DNA of 64,000 bases from Rhodothermales bacterium (GTDB taxonomy: Bacteria; Bacteroidota; Rhodothermia; Rhodothermales; VXPQ01), in assembly GCA_951812345.1 (NCBI GenBank), contig OX638295.1, forward strand, positions 434,501 to 498,500, written 5' to 3'. The notes below the pieces were generated by a model. It was not told the origin of the DNA, did not search any database, and saw only the letters and a list, made by a program, of their open reading frames with translations. The position numbers and the translations under genes were made by a program. Below are positions 17,937-27,600 of the stretch, one piece after another (position 1 is the stretch's first letter; each line of letters opens with the position of its first letter).

Positions 17937-18896
17937 ATGTCGAAAAAACGCTACTATTACGATCCCAAGTTTTGCAGGTATGTGGAGGACAAATGGGGCG
18001 GGCTGCAGATGGTGGTGTTGGCGCTGCTGATAGCCGTTCCTCTGTCATGGATTATTGACAGGGTCGACGAGACGCCCCAGGAAGTAGCTCTGAAGACCGA
18101 GAAGAAGGTGCTCGAGGAAGGGATTATAGAATTCGGTAATCGGATGGAGATGTACGCGCGCCAATTGGAAAGACTGGAAGAGTCAGACCATCAGTTGCAT
18201 CGCGTGCTTCTCGGCGTGGAGCCGATTTCCGAAGACATCCGGCGCCTGGGCGTGGGTGGTTCCGATCCGTATGAGGAGTTCGACCGGTTGGGGTCACCAA
18301 CGGGTACGCTGCTCAAGGAGGCGGCGCAAAGGCTTGATCAGATCGAAGGCCGTATCAATCTCCAGAGCGCCAGTTTGCGGGATTTGATGACGCTTGCGAA
18401 CGAGCAAATGGATCGGAACGACCAGATGCCAGCGATTCTTCCAGCTTCCGGCCCGGTCGTGTCCGGATTCGGCATGAGGAAAGACCCGATAGACCCCGCA
18501 GTCCGTAAAATGCATAACGGGATCGATATTGCCGTAAGACAAGGTTCCCCGGTGGTTGCTTCCGCGGCAGGTCGGGTTCTCAAAAGAGGATCCAACGACA
18601 GTTATGGCCACTACGTGATTATTTCGCATCCAGCATCGGAAACCGAGACGTTGTATGCGCACCTTTCCAAGATCGACGATACCATACGGCGCGGACGTGA
18701 AATCAAGCGTGGCGAACGACTTGGTCTCAGTGGCAATACGGGGCGTTCAGTGGGCCCCCATGTGCATTTCGAGGTGCGGGACGCAAGCGGAATGGCAAGA
18801 AACCCGATTTCCTTTATGTCCCCATCCATGACGCCAGCGCAGTACGCAAAATTGAAGGAAGATTCGGAGCGAGAGACCAGATCGCTTGATTATTGA
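17937..18896 (+). CDS. M23 family metallopeptidase (LytM/DipM-like, membrane-anchored)
   Basis: The 319-residue protein has a short basic cytoplasmic tail, one transmembrane helix (about 23-43), a coiled-coil stretch (about 55-170) and a C-terminal peptidase M23 domain. Zinc ligands are present: the H and D of MHNGIDIAV (about 190) and HVHFEVRD near residue 275. It is therefore predicted to be catalytically competent, cleaving peptidoglycan cross-bridges, unlike EnvC/NlpD types that only activate amidases. The YYYDPKFCRYVE N-terminus is typical of Bacteroidota anchored M23 proteins. It probably acts in cell-wall remodelling or division. Confidence 0.88.
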   Translation: MSKKRYYYDPKFCRYVEDKWGGLQMVVLALLIAVPLSWIIDRVDETPQEVALKTEKKVLEEGIIEFGNRMEMYARQLERLEESDHQLHRVLLGVEPISEDIRRLGVGGSDPYEEFDRLGSPTGTLLKEAAQRLDQIEGRINLQSASLRDLMTLANEQMDRNDQMPAILPASGPVVSGFGMRKDPIDPAVRKMHNGIDIAVRQGSPVVASAAGRVLKRGSNDSYGHYVIISHPASETETLYAHLSKIDDTIRRGREIKRGERLGLSGNTGRSVGPHVHFEVRDASGMARNPISFMSPSMTPAQYAKLKEDSERETRSLDY

Positions 18897-19095
18897 GCGT
18901 GGGAGCGTGCCGCGGAGCCGTTTTTCGGCTGATTGGTGGTAATACACGTTGTATTTTCTGCATATATTCTATAATGACATCATTCATTACTTGCTTTTAT
19001 CCTTTCGGAAAATTATAGTGCGTGCTAAATGTGCAAGGTCGGCTGCCTGATCCGCAGCGGTTGCCTTGTCGGCGCCCTCAACAAATTCCCACCCG

Positions 19096-19314
19096 ATGTA
19101 CTGGAGTCTCGAATTGGCATCGCACCTTGAAGATGCACCCTGGCCTGCAACGAAAGGCGAACTCATCGACTATGCAGAGCGTACGGGAGCTCCGCGTGAG
19201 GTTATAGAAAATCTCGAAGAGATGGAGGATGATGGCGAGCCGTACGAAAGCATTGAGGAAGTTTGGCCGGATTACCCGACGGCTGACGACGACTTTTACT
19301 TCGAGGAAGAATGA
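19096..19314 (+). CDS. DUF2795 domain protein (small acidic)
   Basis: The 72-residue acidic protein begins MYWSLELASHLEDAPWPATK and continues with ELIDYAERTGAP, VIENLEEMEDDGEPYES and WPDYPTADDDF. This is the conserved pattern of the DUF2795 family, a single-copy small protein in Bacteroidota and relatives of unknown function. The frame opens further upstream at 19066, but the family start is the MYW methionine. Its 3' end overlaps the predicted start of the Omp85 gene by 86 bp. A longer leader of about 200 bp precedes it. Confidence 0.82.
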   Translation: MYWSLELASHLEDAPWPATKGELIDYAERTGAPREVIENLEEMEDDGEPYESIEEVWPDYPTADDDFYFEEE

Positions 19315-21820
19315 TCCGCCGCTTTGCGGGCGTTTATATCACGTCTTTCTTCTTCGGGCAACCTGGTTTGCTGTCGTTCTGACAATTGCCGGTGCGGCAG
19401 ACGCTCAGAACGCTGAGGCGGATACTTCTGCCGGGGTAAGTTCCGGAGAGGCGTATACCGATACGCTCATTGTACACCGCGTTGTCTTTGAGGGCAACGA
19501 ATTTTTTGGCGATGCGGCGTTGGCCCGCAGGGTCCGCACGAAACCGAATCGCAGGTTTGTCATAATAGGACCGCCCTGGTGGCTGTGGATGTACCGCCTC
19601 GGGGACTCCGGAATACTCGGGGAACGGTTGAGCAACTCGCTGATGGCCGGCGGCGAGCCTCCCGCCGCGCTCGACATGGATGTGCTCCAGGCGGATCTGG
19701 ATCGGTTGCTTCTTTTGTATCGCCAGGAGGGGTTCCTCAGAGCAGAGGTGGCTGCCCGGATAGATACGATTGCGACGGGCAAGGCGGCTGTCATCTTTCA
19801 AGTGATGCCCGGCTTTCCCACCTATATCCGGAATGTGCGGTACGACGGGGTCGACCACCTGGCGCTCGATCAACATGCGCGGCTGGCGCAGGATGCCGTA
19901 TTGCGCGTCGAACCCATCGATCCCGCCCGCCCGCTGCATCTTCGTGCACGCCGGCAGCGGTACTCCGAAACGATGCTACATAGCGAAGTGCGGCGGATAC
20001 TGACCTTTCTGCGGGACGAAGGGTATCCTGCCGTTACCCGCGATTCCATTCGTGCTATGGTTGTTCCTTCGTTGCCGGACAGTTATGATGTGCACTTCAA
20101 AATCGGCACGGGTCCGCGTTATCGCTTCGGGGATGTCTCGTTCGAGATAGCGGGGCCCGAACCGAAAGTAGCGGAGCGGTCCGAGACCCTTGTGCTTGAG
20201 CCCTCTTCGGATTCCTTAGCCGGAGGTACGGCGTCTTTCCGATTTCGGAACGAGAAGAAATTGTCGTCGGGTTTGCTTGTTCGTACGCTTCGATTTACGC
20301 CGGGGGATTGGTACTCGCAATCCAGGGTGCTTGCCACCCGGCGCCGTCTTGAAGGCACCGGCGTGTTTCTGTTTACGGACATCGTTCCGCAACCATCGAC
20401 CGGTGAATCCTCAGGCGCCGTTCCGACCTTGTCGCATCGTGTCAATCTTCGTACGCGCGACCGGCATCAGATCGGTTTCGAGCCGTCCGTGTTTCGACGC
20501 GTGGATCCATTTCAGAACTCGGATAGAGAATTGGGTACGGGCGTCGCCGTCACGTACGAGAACGCCAATCTGCTGGGCCGGGGCGAGGCGTTCCGCGTAC
20601 GAACATCCGGGTCCATATCGACCAACTTTGACGATTTCAGCAGCTTAACCGCGGCGCAGGCAGAGGTCGTGACGTCGCTGACGATGCCGTATCTCATGCG
20701 TCCGTTTCGCGGAATCGATGCTTCACTCCCTCTGTACGAGGCCCGAACCCGTCTGACACTCAGCCTGCTCACTGCCCGCCGCGACGATTTCGGTCTCGTC
20801 ATCCGGGCGCGCGGCAATGCCCGGTACCGTCTCGAGTTACGTCATAATGCGACCTTGACGTCCTTGCTGGACGTGATGGACGTGAGTCTGAGTAATCCCG
20901 ATACGTTGCGGAACTTCCGGAGCGAGATTCTGAATGACCTGCTCGATCCGGTTTCGAATCCGGTTCAGCAGGCACAGATTCTCGAGGATTACACGGTGCC
21001 GCAAATCAATACGGCGTTCCGGTATACGCTGCGCTCGACCAACGTGAATCCGCTCCGGCGCGAACGAGGACATAGTATCGAGGCATCCGTGGAGATGGGC
21101 AATAATGTGCCCTACCTGCTGGACCGTTTTGCATATTCTCCCGGTAAAGTAGAAGGTAATCTTCCAGGCCTTTCTTTCTTTGCATCCGAGGGGCCATCCG
21201 ATCAGCTCCTGTACCGGCAATATGTACGCTTCGCAAACGATTTCCGCTTGTATCATGCCATCAATCCTTCTTCCGTGGTTGCGGTGAAGTTCATTGGCGG
21301 TATTGCGCATCCCCTGGGTAGTACGGGGCTGGTGCCCTTCGGTCAGCGATTTTACAGTGGCGGCGGTTCGAGTGTGCGGGGATGGGATTTGCGCGAACTC
21401 GGTCCTGGCGGCGCCCGATTCCAGTCTGCACAAGACTCCGGGGAAGGCACGAACATTCTCGGAGGGGACATCAAACTGGAAGCGGGCGTGGAGGCGCGGC
21501 GCATTCTTTTCCACTCCTTTCTCGGCTCGGACTGGATATTCGCATTTTTTGTGGATGCCGGCAACGTCTGGTTCGGTCCCCGGAATCCCGGCTTTGGAGA
21601 AGATGTATCCGGGAAACTGGATGGGCGCTTCCGCTTCGATTCGTTCTATCGCCAGATAGGCGTCGGATCCGGGATAGGCTTTCGACTGGACTGGAAATAT
21701 CTGATCGGGCGGATCGATCTGGCCGTGAAGGTCTACGATCCCCGTCGTCCCGACTTCGGAACCTTCCCCGACGGCCTTGGAAAACGCCGGTGGCATTTCG
21801 CCCTGGGGCATGCTTTTTAA
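19229..21820 (+). CDS. BamA/TamA family outer-membrane assembly protein (Omp85)
   Basis: The roughly 860-residue protein has an N-terminal hydrophobic signal segment ending ADAQ, POTRA-like domains (VHRVVFEGNEFFGD; YIRNVRYDGVDHLALD; RYRFGDVSFEIAGPE) and a C-terminal beta-barrel. The diagnostic loop-6 motif appears as GGSSVRGWDLRELGPGG, and the chain ends in an aromatic GHAF. Such proteins insert or translocate outer-membrane proteins. The only in-frame ATGs (19229, 19232) lie inside the DUF2795 gene and give an unusually long basic n-region of about 40 residues. In another frame an ATGA start at 19312 would give MIRRFAGVYITSFFF, a better signal-peptide beginning, but it hits a stop; a one-base error or mutation between 19312 and 19385 is a possibility. 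Confidence 0.85.
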   Translation: MMASRTKALRKFGRITRRLTTTFTSRKNDPPLCGRLYHVFLLRATWFAVVLTIAGAADAQNAEADTSAGVSSGEAYTDTLIVHRVVFEGNEFFGDAALARRVRTKPNRRFVIIGPPWWLWMYRLGDSGILGERLSNSLMAGGEPPAALDMDVLQADLDRLLLLYRQEGFLRAEVAARIDTIATGKAAVIFQVMPGFPTYIRNVRYDGVDHLALDQHARLAQDAVLRVEPIDPARPLHLRARRQRYSETMLHSEVRRILTFLRDEGYPAVTRDSIRAMVVPSLPDSYDVHFKIGTGPRYRFGDVSFEIAGPEPKVAERSETLVLEPSSDSLAGGTASFRFRNEKKLSSGLLVRTLRFTPGDWYSQSRVLATRRRLEGTGVFLFTDIVPQPSTGESSGAVPTLSHRVNLRTRDRHQIGFEPSVFRRVDPFQNSDRELGTGVAVTYENANLLGRGEAFRVRTSGSISTNFDDFSSLTAAQAEVVTSLTMPYLMRPFRGIDASLPLYEARTRLTLSLLTARRDDFGLVIRARGNARYRLELRHNATLTSLLDVMDVSLSNPDTLRNFRSEILNDLLDPVSNPVQQAQILEDYTVPQINTAFRYTLRSTNVNPLRRERGHSIEASVEMGNNVPYLLDRFAYSPGKVEGNLPGLSFFASEGPSDQLLYRQYVRFANDFRLYHAINPSSVVAVKFIGGIAHPLGSTGLVPFGQRFYSGGGSSVRGWDLRELGPGGARFQSAQDSGEGTNILGGDIKLEAGVEARRILFHSFLGSDWIFAFFVDAGNVWFGPRNPGFGEDVSGKLDGRFRFDSFYRQIGVGSGIGFRLDWKYLIGRIDLAVKVYDPRRPDFGTFPDGLGKRRWHFALGHAF

Positions 21821-22042
21821 GGATGCTCTTTAGGATACTCTGATCAAAACCACTTTGCTCAGCACTTCACGTTCGCACGCCCTCGTTTTCCTTTTCATTA
21901 TGTTTGCTCTGTCTCGTTCCTGTTCGAAAACGTCATGGCCCGCAAGGGGTATGGCGTATCTTTTCGTCCGGGCCGGGTAATGCGCCGGATTGCCACATGG
22001 TCGACGCATTGCAGAAACTGATAAAAACAGGGGGATAACCAC
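21821..22042. other. Intergenic region between Omp85 gene and rlmD
   Basis: About 220 bp without a recognisable gene. It carries half of the palindromic element (21832-21846) just after the Omp85 stop and an imperfect tandem of the same phrase (AGGATGCTCT then AGGATACTCT). A 26-codon reading frame starts near 21900 (MFALSRSCSK) but I see nothing conserved in it. An AGGGGG run at 22029-22034 precedes the apparent start of rlmD. Confidence 0.4.
21832..21846. repeat. Half-copy of the palindromic element
   Basis: AGGATACTCTGATCA here is the exact reverse complement of the half-copy at 42909-42923. It begins 11 bp after the Omp85 stop and matches the left arm of the full palindromes at 35106-35148 and 59503-59583. 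The loop and right arm are missing. Confidence 0.7.
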
Positions 22043-22114
22043 ATCGTAGAGCGTGGAGCACATATCGAACTATCCATCGACAAATTCGGCGACGGGGGGA
22101 GATCTCTTGCCCGC

Positions 22115-23446
22115 GTGGACGGGTTCGTGATTTTCGTTCCCTGGGCTGTACCGGGAGATCGTGTACGCGCCCGCGTGTACAAAAAGAAAAAGGGATATGC
22201 AGAGGCGGCGATCGAGGAAGTGCTGGAGCCGAGCGAGCTGCGCGTTGCGTCACCGTGCCGCTATTTCGGGACGTGCGGCGGATGCCGGTGGCAGCATGTG
22301 GAGTATCAGGCGCAACTCGACGCCAAGACAAAGAGCGTACGCGATGCCCTGATGCGTGTCGGTCAGTTTGCGGCGGTCTCGGTTCTCCCGACCATCGGAT
22401 CGGAGAAACGCTATTTCTATCGCAACAAGATGGAGTTCTCGTTCAGCACGAATCGCTGGCTGACAAGGGAAGAAATCGATTCAGGCAGTACTTTTGACAC
22501 GAAATTTGCGCTGGGTCTGCATGTCCCCGGGCATTTTGACAAAGTGCTTGATTTGCGCGAATGCCATCTGCCCTCGACGGCAAGCTATGAGATGGTGAAT
22601 CGGATCCGCGATTTTGTCCGGGAGAAGGACTGGTCCCCCTGGAACATACGCAAGCATACCGGCTTTCTGCGGCATCTGGTGATCCGTGCGGGAGAGCGCA
22701 CCGGTGAGATCATGGTCAATCTGGTGACAAACGGATTCGATGCGGAGCGGATGGCCGCGATGGCTGCTTTTATTCGACAGGATTTCCCTGAAGTGACCAC
22801 GTTCGTCAATACGATCCACACAGGGAAAGCTCAGACGGCTTTTGGGAAACGGATCGAGACCATATTCGGCCCCGGCGTCATTCATGACCGGATCGGGCCG
22901 CATACGTTCGAGATTGCTTCGAATTCCTTTTTTCAGACGAATACGGCCCAGGCCGAGCGGTTGTATGAAACAGTGCGCGCTTTTGCCGAACTGCAACCGG
23001 AGGACAGGGTCTACGACTTGTATTGCGGGGCGGGGACCATTTCCATCTTTGTGGCGGATGCTGTACGCTGCGTGACGGGTGTCGAGCTCATAAAAGAAGC
23101 GGTCCGTAATGCACACGCCAATGCCGAAGCCAACGGCGTAGAAAACTGTACATTCGTGCAAGGCGACATGCCAGAGGTGTTCGGGCCCGGTTTCGTAGAG
23201 CGCTATGGGTCGGCGGACGTACTTATTGCTGATCCGCCGCGCGCCGGCCTGCACCCAAAGGTGGTCGAGCGGATCAGTGAATTGGGGCCTGAACGCTTCG
23301 TTTATGTGAGTTGTAATCCGAGGACGCAGGCACGCGACCTCGGCATGCTCCGGGATGCCTATCGCATCAAGGCGGTACAGCCCGTCGATCTGTTTCCGCA
23401 CACGCCCCACATCGAAAACGTGGTCAAGCTGCGTCGGAAAACATAA
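22115..23446 (+). CDS. rlmD: 23S rRNA (uracil-C5)-methyltransferase RlmD/RumA family
   Basis: The protein has an N-terminal TRAM domain, the Fe-S cysteines CRYFGTCGGCRWQH, the SAM-binding YDLYCGAGTISIF, and the catalytic segment VSCNPRTQARDL with its nucleophilic cysteine, plus ADPPRAGLHPKV. It methylates a uracil of 23S rRNA (or tRNA; TrmA/RlmC/RlmD are hard to separate). The first canonical start is GTG 22115, but that cuts the TRAM domain in half. The coding signal continues upstream in frame to ATC at 22043, giving IVERGAHIELSIDKFGDGG, exactly where family members have MVERG-type starts. AGGGGG at 22029-22034 sits eight bases before that ATC. I list the canonical start, but the true protein probably begins at 22043. 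Confidence 0.88.
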   Translation: MDGFVIFVPWAVPGDRVRARVYKKKKGYAEAAIEEVLEPSELRVASPCRYFGTCGGCRWQHVEYQAQLDAKTKSVRDALMRVGQFAAVSVLPTIGSEKRYFYRNKMEFSFSTNRWLTREEIDSGSTFDTKFALGLHVPGHFDKVLDLRECHLPSTASYEMVNRIRDFVREKDWSPWNIRKHTGFLRHLVIRAGERTGEIMVNLVTNGFDAERMAAMAAFIRQDFPEVTTFVNTIHTGKAQTAFGKRIETIFGPGVIHDRIGPHTFEIASNSFFQTNTAQAERLYETVRAFAELQPEDRVYDLYCGAGTISIFVADAVRCVTGVELIKEAVRNAHANAEANGVENCTFVQGDMPEVFGPGFVERYGSADVLIADPPRAGLHPKVVERISELGPERFVYVSCNPRTQARDLGMLRDAYRIKAVQPVDLFPHTPHIENVVKLRRKT

Positions 23447-23470
23447 CGCCGGGATACCTGTCCTGCCACT

Positions 23471-24451
23471 ATGAAGAAAGCATTCGTTACCGGGGGAACG
23501 GGTTTCATAGGGAGCCATCTCGTCGAGGAATTGCTGCGTCGGGGGGCAGGCGAAGTACGTTGTCTTGTCCGAACCCGGCGCAAATGGCTGGAGGGTCTCC
23601 CGATCCGGGAAGTGCGGGGCGATTTGTTCGATGAGGCGCTTATCGCCGAGGCGGTGCGCGGGGTGGATTACGTCTATCATAATGCCGGCGTCACGCGCGC
23701 CCGGGACGATGATGCTTTCCGACAGGGGAATATCGAGGCGACGCTCCGTTTGATGGAGGTGCTTTCCCGTGTGAATCCGGGAGTGCGGCGCGTAGTGGTT
23801 ACCAGTACCCTCGCTGTCATTGGACAGTGCACCGACCGGGTAGCTACTGAGGAAAGCGCCCTGCAGCCCTTGAGCCGGTACGGCGCCAGTAAAGCCCGTA
23901 TGGAGGAGGCGTTATCCGCCTGGCAAGATCGTTTATCCATAACGATCGTGCGTCCTCCCACCGTGTATGGGCCAAGAGAAGCCGACCTCTTTACGTTTTT
24001 CCGGATGGTGAACAAGGGGATATGTCCGGTTGTCGGGAATATCCGCAAGCCGACGATGAGTCTGGTTCACGTCGCTGATCTGGTGCAGGGCATGATAGCT
24101 GCGGCGGAGACGCCGGCCGCCATAGGGGAAACGTTTTTTCTCGGCGGCGAGGTATTCTATTCGTGGCGTGATCTCAAGGAAGCAACTGCGGCGGCGCTGG
24201 GTCGAGGGGCTATTACCCTATCTGTACCGCCTCCTCTCGTCAGTATGCTGGGGGCGCTGGTGGAAGAGGTATCCCGGCTGGGCGGGACGCTACCGCCTTT
24301 CCACCGGGAAAAAGCTCGTGAAATCAGGTATGCATGCAAGATGTGCTCCATCGACAAGGCACAGCGGCTTCTCGGCTATAGTTCCGCCATCTCGTTGAAG
24401 CAAGGGGTTGCGGACGCCATTGCGTGGTATCGTGCGCAGGGATGGTTATGA
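23471..24451 (+). CDS. NAD-dependent epimerase/dehydratase (extended SDR)
   Basis: The 326-residue protein starts with the Rossmann motif VTGGTGFIGSHLVEELL and has the catalytic YGASK (Y-x3-K) near residue 138 and VVVTSTLAVIG carrying the serine/threonine. RPPTVYGPREADL is the typical extended-SDR phrase after the active site. Substrate specificity is not evident: nucleotide-sugar epimerases, dihydroflavonol reductase-like and hydroxysteroid dehydrogenase-like enzymes share this pattern. It starts 25 bp after rlmD. No sugar-biosynthesis genes flank it. Confidence 0.85.
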   Translation: MKKAFVTGGTGFIGSHLVEELLRRGAGEVRCLVRTRRKWLEGLPIREVRGDLFDEALIAEAVRGVDYVYHNAGVTRARDDDAFRQGNIEATLRLMEVLSRVNPGVRRVVVTSTLAVIGQCTDRVATEESALQPLSRYGASKARMEEALSAWQDRLSITIVRPPTVYGPREADLFTFFRMVNKGICPVVGNIRKPTMSLVHVADLVQGMIAAAETPAAIGETFFLGGEVFYSWRDLKEATAAALGRGAITLSVPPPLVSMLGALVEEVSRLGGTLPPFHREKAREIRYACKMCSIDKAQRLLGYSSAISLKQGVADAIAWYRAQGWL

Positions 24452-24623
24452 GGTAGCGCATCACTCGAGGCGGGGGATACCGACAGGGACCTCACGTCCG
24501 CAATGACGGGAATACTTCCGGGCGGCCGCCGGGAGAACCGATTCAAGGCGGTGTCGTTGACGGTACGAAAGGCCGTGTTCATGTTAATTTAATTTTGCAA
24601 TTGTCCAAACCATTGCCAAAACC

Positions 24624-27600
24624 ATGAGCGCGCTCGGATTCAATACGGGGTATATCGAAAACCTCTACCACCAATATCTTGAAGATCCGGAAAGCGTCGC
24701 CGAGGCCTGGCGGGAATTCTTTGCCGACTACACGCCCGACGAACCGTTTCGCGCGGTCACGGAGGCACGGCAGGTTACGGCGCCCCCTCCTGACGAGGTG
24801 GTCGTAGAGCCGTCTCCTGAACAGGGGGACGGGGCTGCGCCCGAACCGGAAGCGCCGCCGGCGCCGTCTCCCAAGGCCGACAAGGATGTTATTCGGGGGC
24901 CGCAGGCCAAGATCGTCGAAAACATGGAGGCGAGCCTTGGTGTCCCCACGGCTACCTCCATGCGGACCGTTCCGGTCAAGTTGATGATCGAGAACCGCAT
25001 CCTTATCAATGCTTACCAGCAGCATCAGGGTGGGGAAAAGGTTTCGTTCACCCACCTGATCATGTGGGCGATCGTAAAGGCGCTGGCCCGGTTTCCCAAC
25101 ATGAATACGACGTTTCTGCGCGAGGATGGTGTTTCCCGGCACGTGCTTCCGGAGCAGATCAATCTCGGTATCGCCATCGATATCGAACGGAGAGGCCGGC
25201 GCACGCTGCTCGTGCCCAATATCAAGGGGGCGGAACGCATGAGTTTCCCCCAACTGATGGGCATTTACAACGACATTGTCCGTCGTGCAAGAGACGGCAG
25301 GCTCACCGTTGCAGATTTCGAAGGCACAACGGCTACCCTCACCAACCCGGGCATGATTGGGACCAACATGAGCGTTGCGCGGCTCATGCCCGGCCAGGGC
25401 GTGATTATCGGCGCCGGCGCCATAGGGTATCCCCCGGAATACCACTCCTATCCGCCCGAGGCGGTGAGCAAAGCGGGCATTTCGCCGGTAATGAACATTA
25501 CCTCGACGTATGATCATCGCATTATCCAGGGGGCCGAAAGCGGCGGGTTTCTGCTCTATCTCGCGGACACCTTACTCGGGAAGCACGGATTTTATCAGCA
25601 GATTTTCGAGCAGCTGAACATACCGTATCAACCGTACGAGCTCTCGACGGATACGACCCCGCAGATTGGCGGGGGAGAGCCGGGGGATCGTGTCGATATG
25701 GTGCATAAACAGGCGCGTGTGCTGCAATTCATCCGGGAGCACAGGGTGCGGGGGCACTTGCAGGCGGACATCAATCCGCTGGGCTATAGCTGGAGGTATC
25801 ATCCCGAACTGGATCCTTTCTGGTACGAATTGACGATTTGGGATCTGGATCGGGAATTTTTGACAGGAGGGCTGGGGGGCCGGGATGTACTTCCGCTTCG
25901 CGATATCGTGGAGATTGTGCGCAATACGTATTGCCGCAAGATCGGCATCGAGTATATGCACATATCGAGCCCCACCGAAAAACGGTGGCTACAGGATCGG
26001 CTTGAGCCAACGGGGCGCGAGGAGCCGGTAAGCCCTGAAGCCAAACGCCGCATCCTCCAAAAACTGAATGCGGCGGAGGCGTTTGAGCGATTCCTGCATA
26101 CGAAATACATAGGGCACAAGCGGTTTTCGCTTGAGGGCGCCGAGTCGGTGATTCCGATGATCGATGCCATGTTGTCGGAGGCGGCGGAGCATGATGTTCA
26201 GGAGGTGGTAATCGGTATGGCGCACCGGGGCCGCCTGAACATCCTTGCGAATATTCTCAACAAGCCCTACGCGGCGATCTTCTCCGAATTCGAGGGAAAC
26301 ATCGATCCCGCCACGACGCAGGGTTCGGGTGACGTCAAGTACCATTTGGGTGCTCATGGCGAACATACCGCGCCTGGAGGCAATACCGTGAAACTCATGC
26401 TGGCCTCTAATCCAAGTCATCTTGAGGCAGTCAACCCGATCGTCGAGGGGATGGTGCGTGCCCGGCAGGACCTTCTTCAGTACGGCGAACAGGCTTTGTT
26501 CGAAGCGGAATCCCGAGATGCGGTTATCCCGCTCCTGATCCACGGCGATGCAGCCTTTGCCGGACAGGGCGTTGTAACCGAGACGCTCAATCTGAGCCAG
26601 CTTGCCGGGTACACGACTGGCGGGACCATTCATATCGTGATCAACAATCAGATCGGATTCACGACATCGCCTTCGGATGCGCGCAGTTCGACGTACGCAA
26701 CGGATGCGGCCCGAACGATCCAGGCGCCGATTTTTCATGTGAACGGGGACGATCCGGAGGCCTGCGTACGCGTGGTGCAGCTTGCGCTCGAATACCGCAA
26801 CGCCTTCAACAAGGATGTGGTCATCGACATGTTGTGCTATCGCGTAAGGGGGCATAACGAGGGGGACGAGCCGACCTACACCCAGCCATTGCTCTACAGG
26901 AGGATTGAAGAGAAACGCTCTCCTCGCAAGCTGTATACGGAGCGCCTCCTGCGCCGTGGAGAAATGGACCCCGAAGAAGCGGAAGATATTCTGCATGACT
27001 ATCGTGACCGGTTGCAGGAAGCCTTCGACCTGACGAAAGCCATGGACGCTGAACGGGCGAAGAATCTTGCTGCCGCGTTAGCGGCGCCCGCTCCCTTGTC
27101 TCTTGAGGAGCCGGACACCTCTGCGCCGGAGGAAAATCTGCATGCAGTGTCCCAGGCCATGGCCGAATTCCCGGAAACTGTGCGGGTACACAAGAAGCTG
27201 GTCCGTCAGTTCCGGCGAAACAGGACGCTGTACCTCGAGGAGCAGCAGGTCGGTTGGGCGTATGCCGAAGCACTGGCCTTTGGGTCCCTGCTTCTCGATG
27301 GGACTACGGTCCGGTTGAGCGGTCAGGATTCACGGCGCGCCACGTTCAGCCAGCGCCATGCGGTGCTCTACGACCAGCAAACGGGTCGGGAATATATCCC
27401 GTTGAATAACATCCGCGAGGGGCAGGCGAATCTCCATATTTACGATTCGCTGCTCTCCGAATATGCGGTGCTTGGTTTCGAATACGGGTATTCCGTGGCT
27501 GATCCTTCCGCCCTCGTTATCTGGGAAGCGCAGTTCGGGGATTTCGCCAACGGCGCCCAGATCGTGTTCGACCAGTTCCTGGTCGCGGCCGAAGCGAAAT

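Noticed and set aside
18949-18975. Promoter-like TTGTAT and TATAAT upstream of the DUF2795 gene
   Set aside because: The TATAAT is perfect but the spacer is only 15 bp and the -35 is weak; not listed as a feature.
24557-24588. TTGACG with a GTTAAT box upstream of kgd
   Set aside because: The spacer is about 20 bp and the -10 is poor, so support is too weak.
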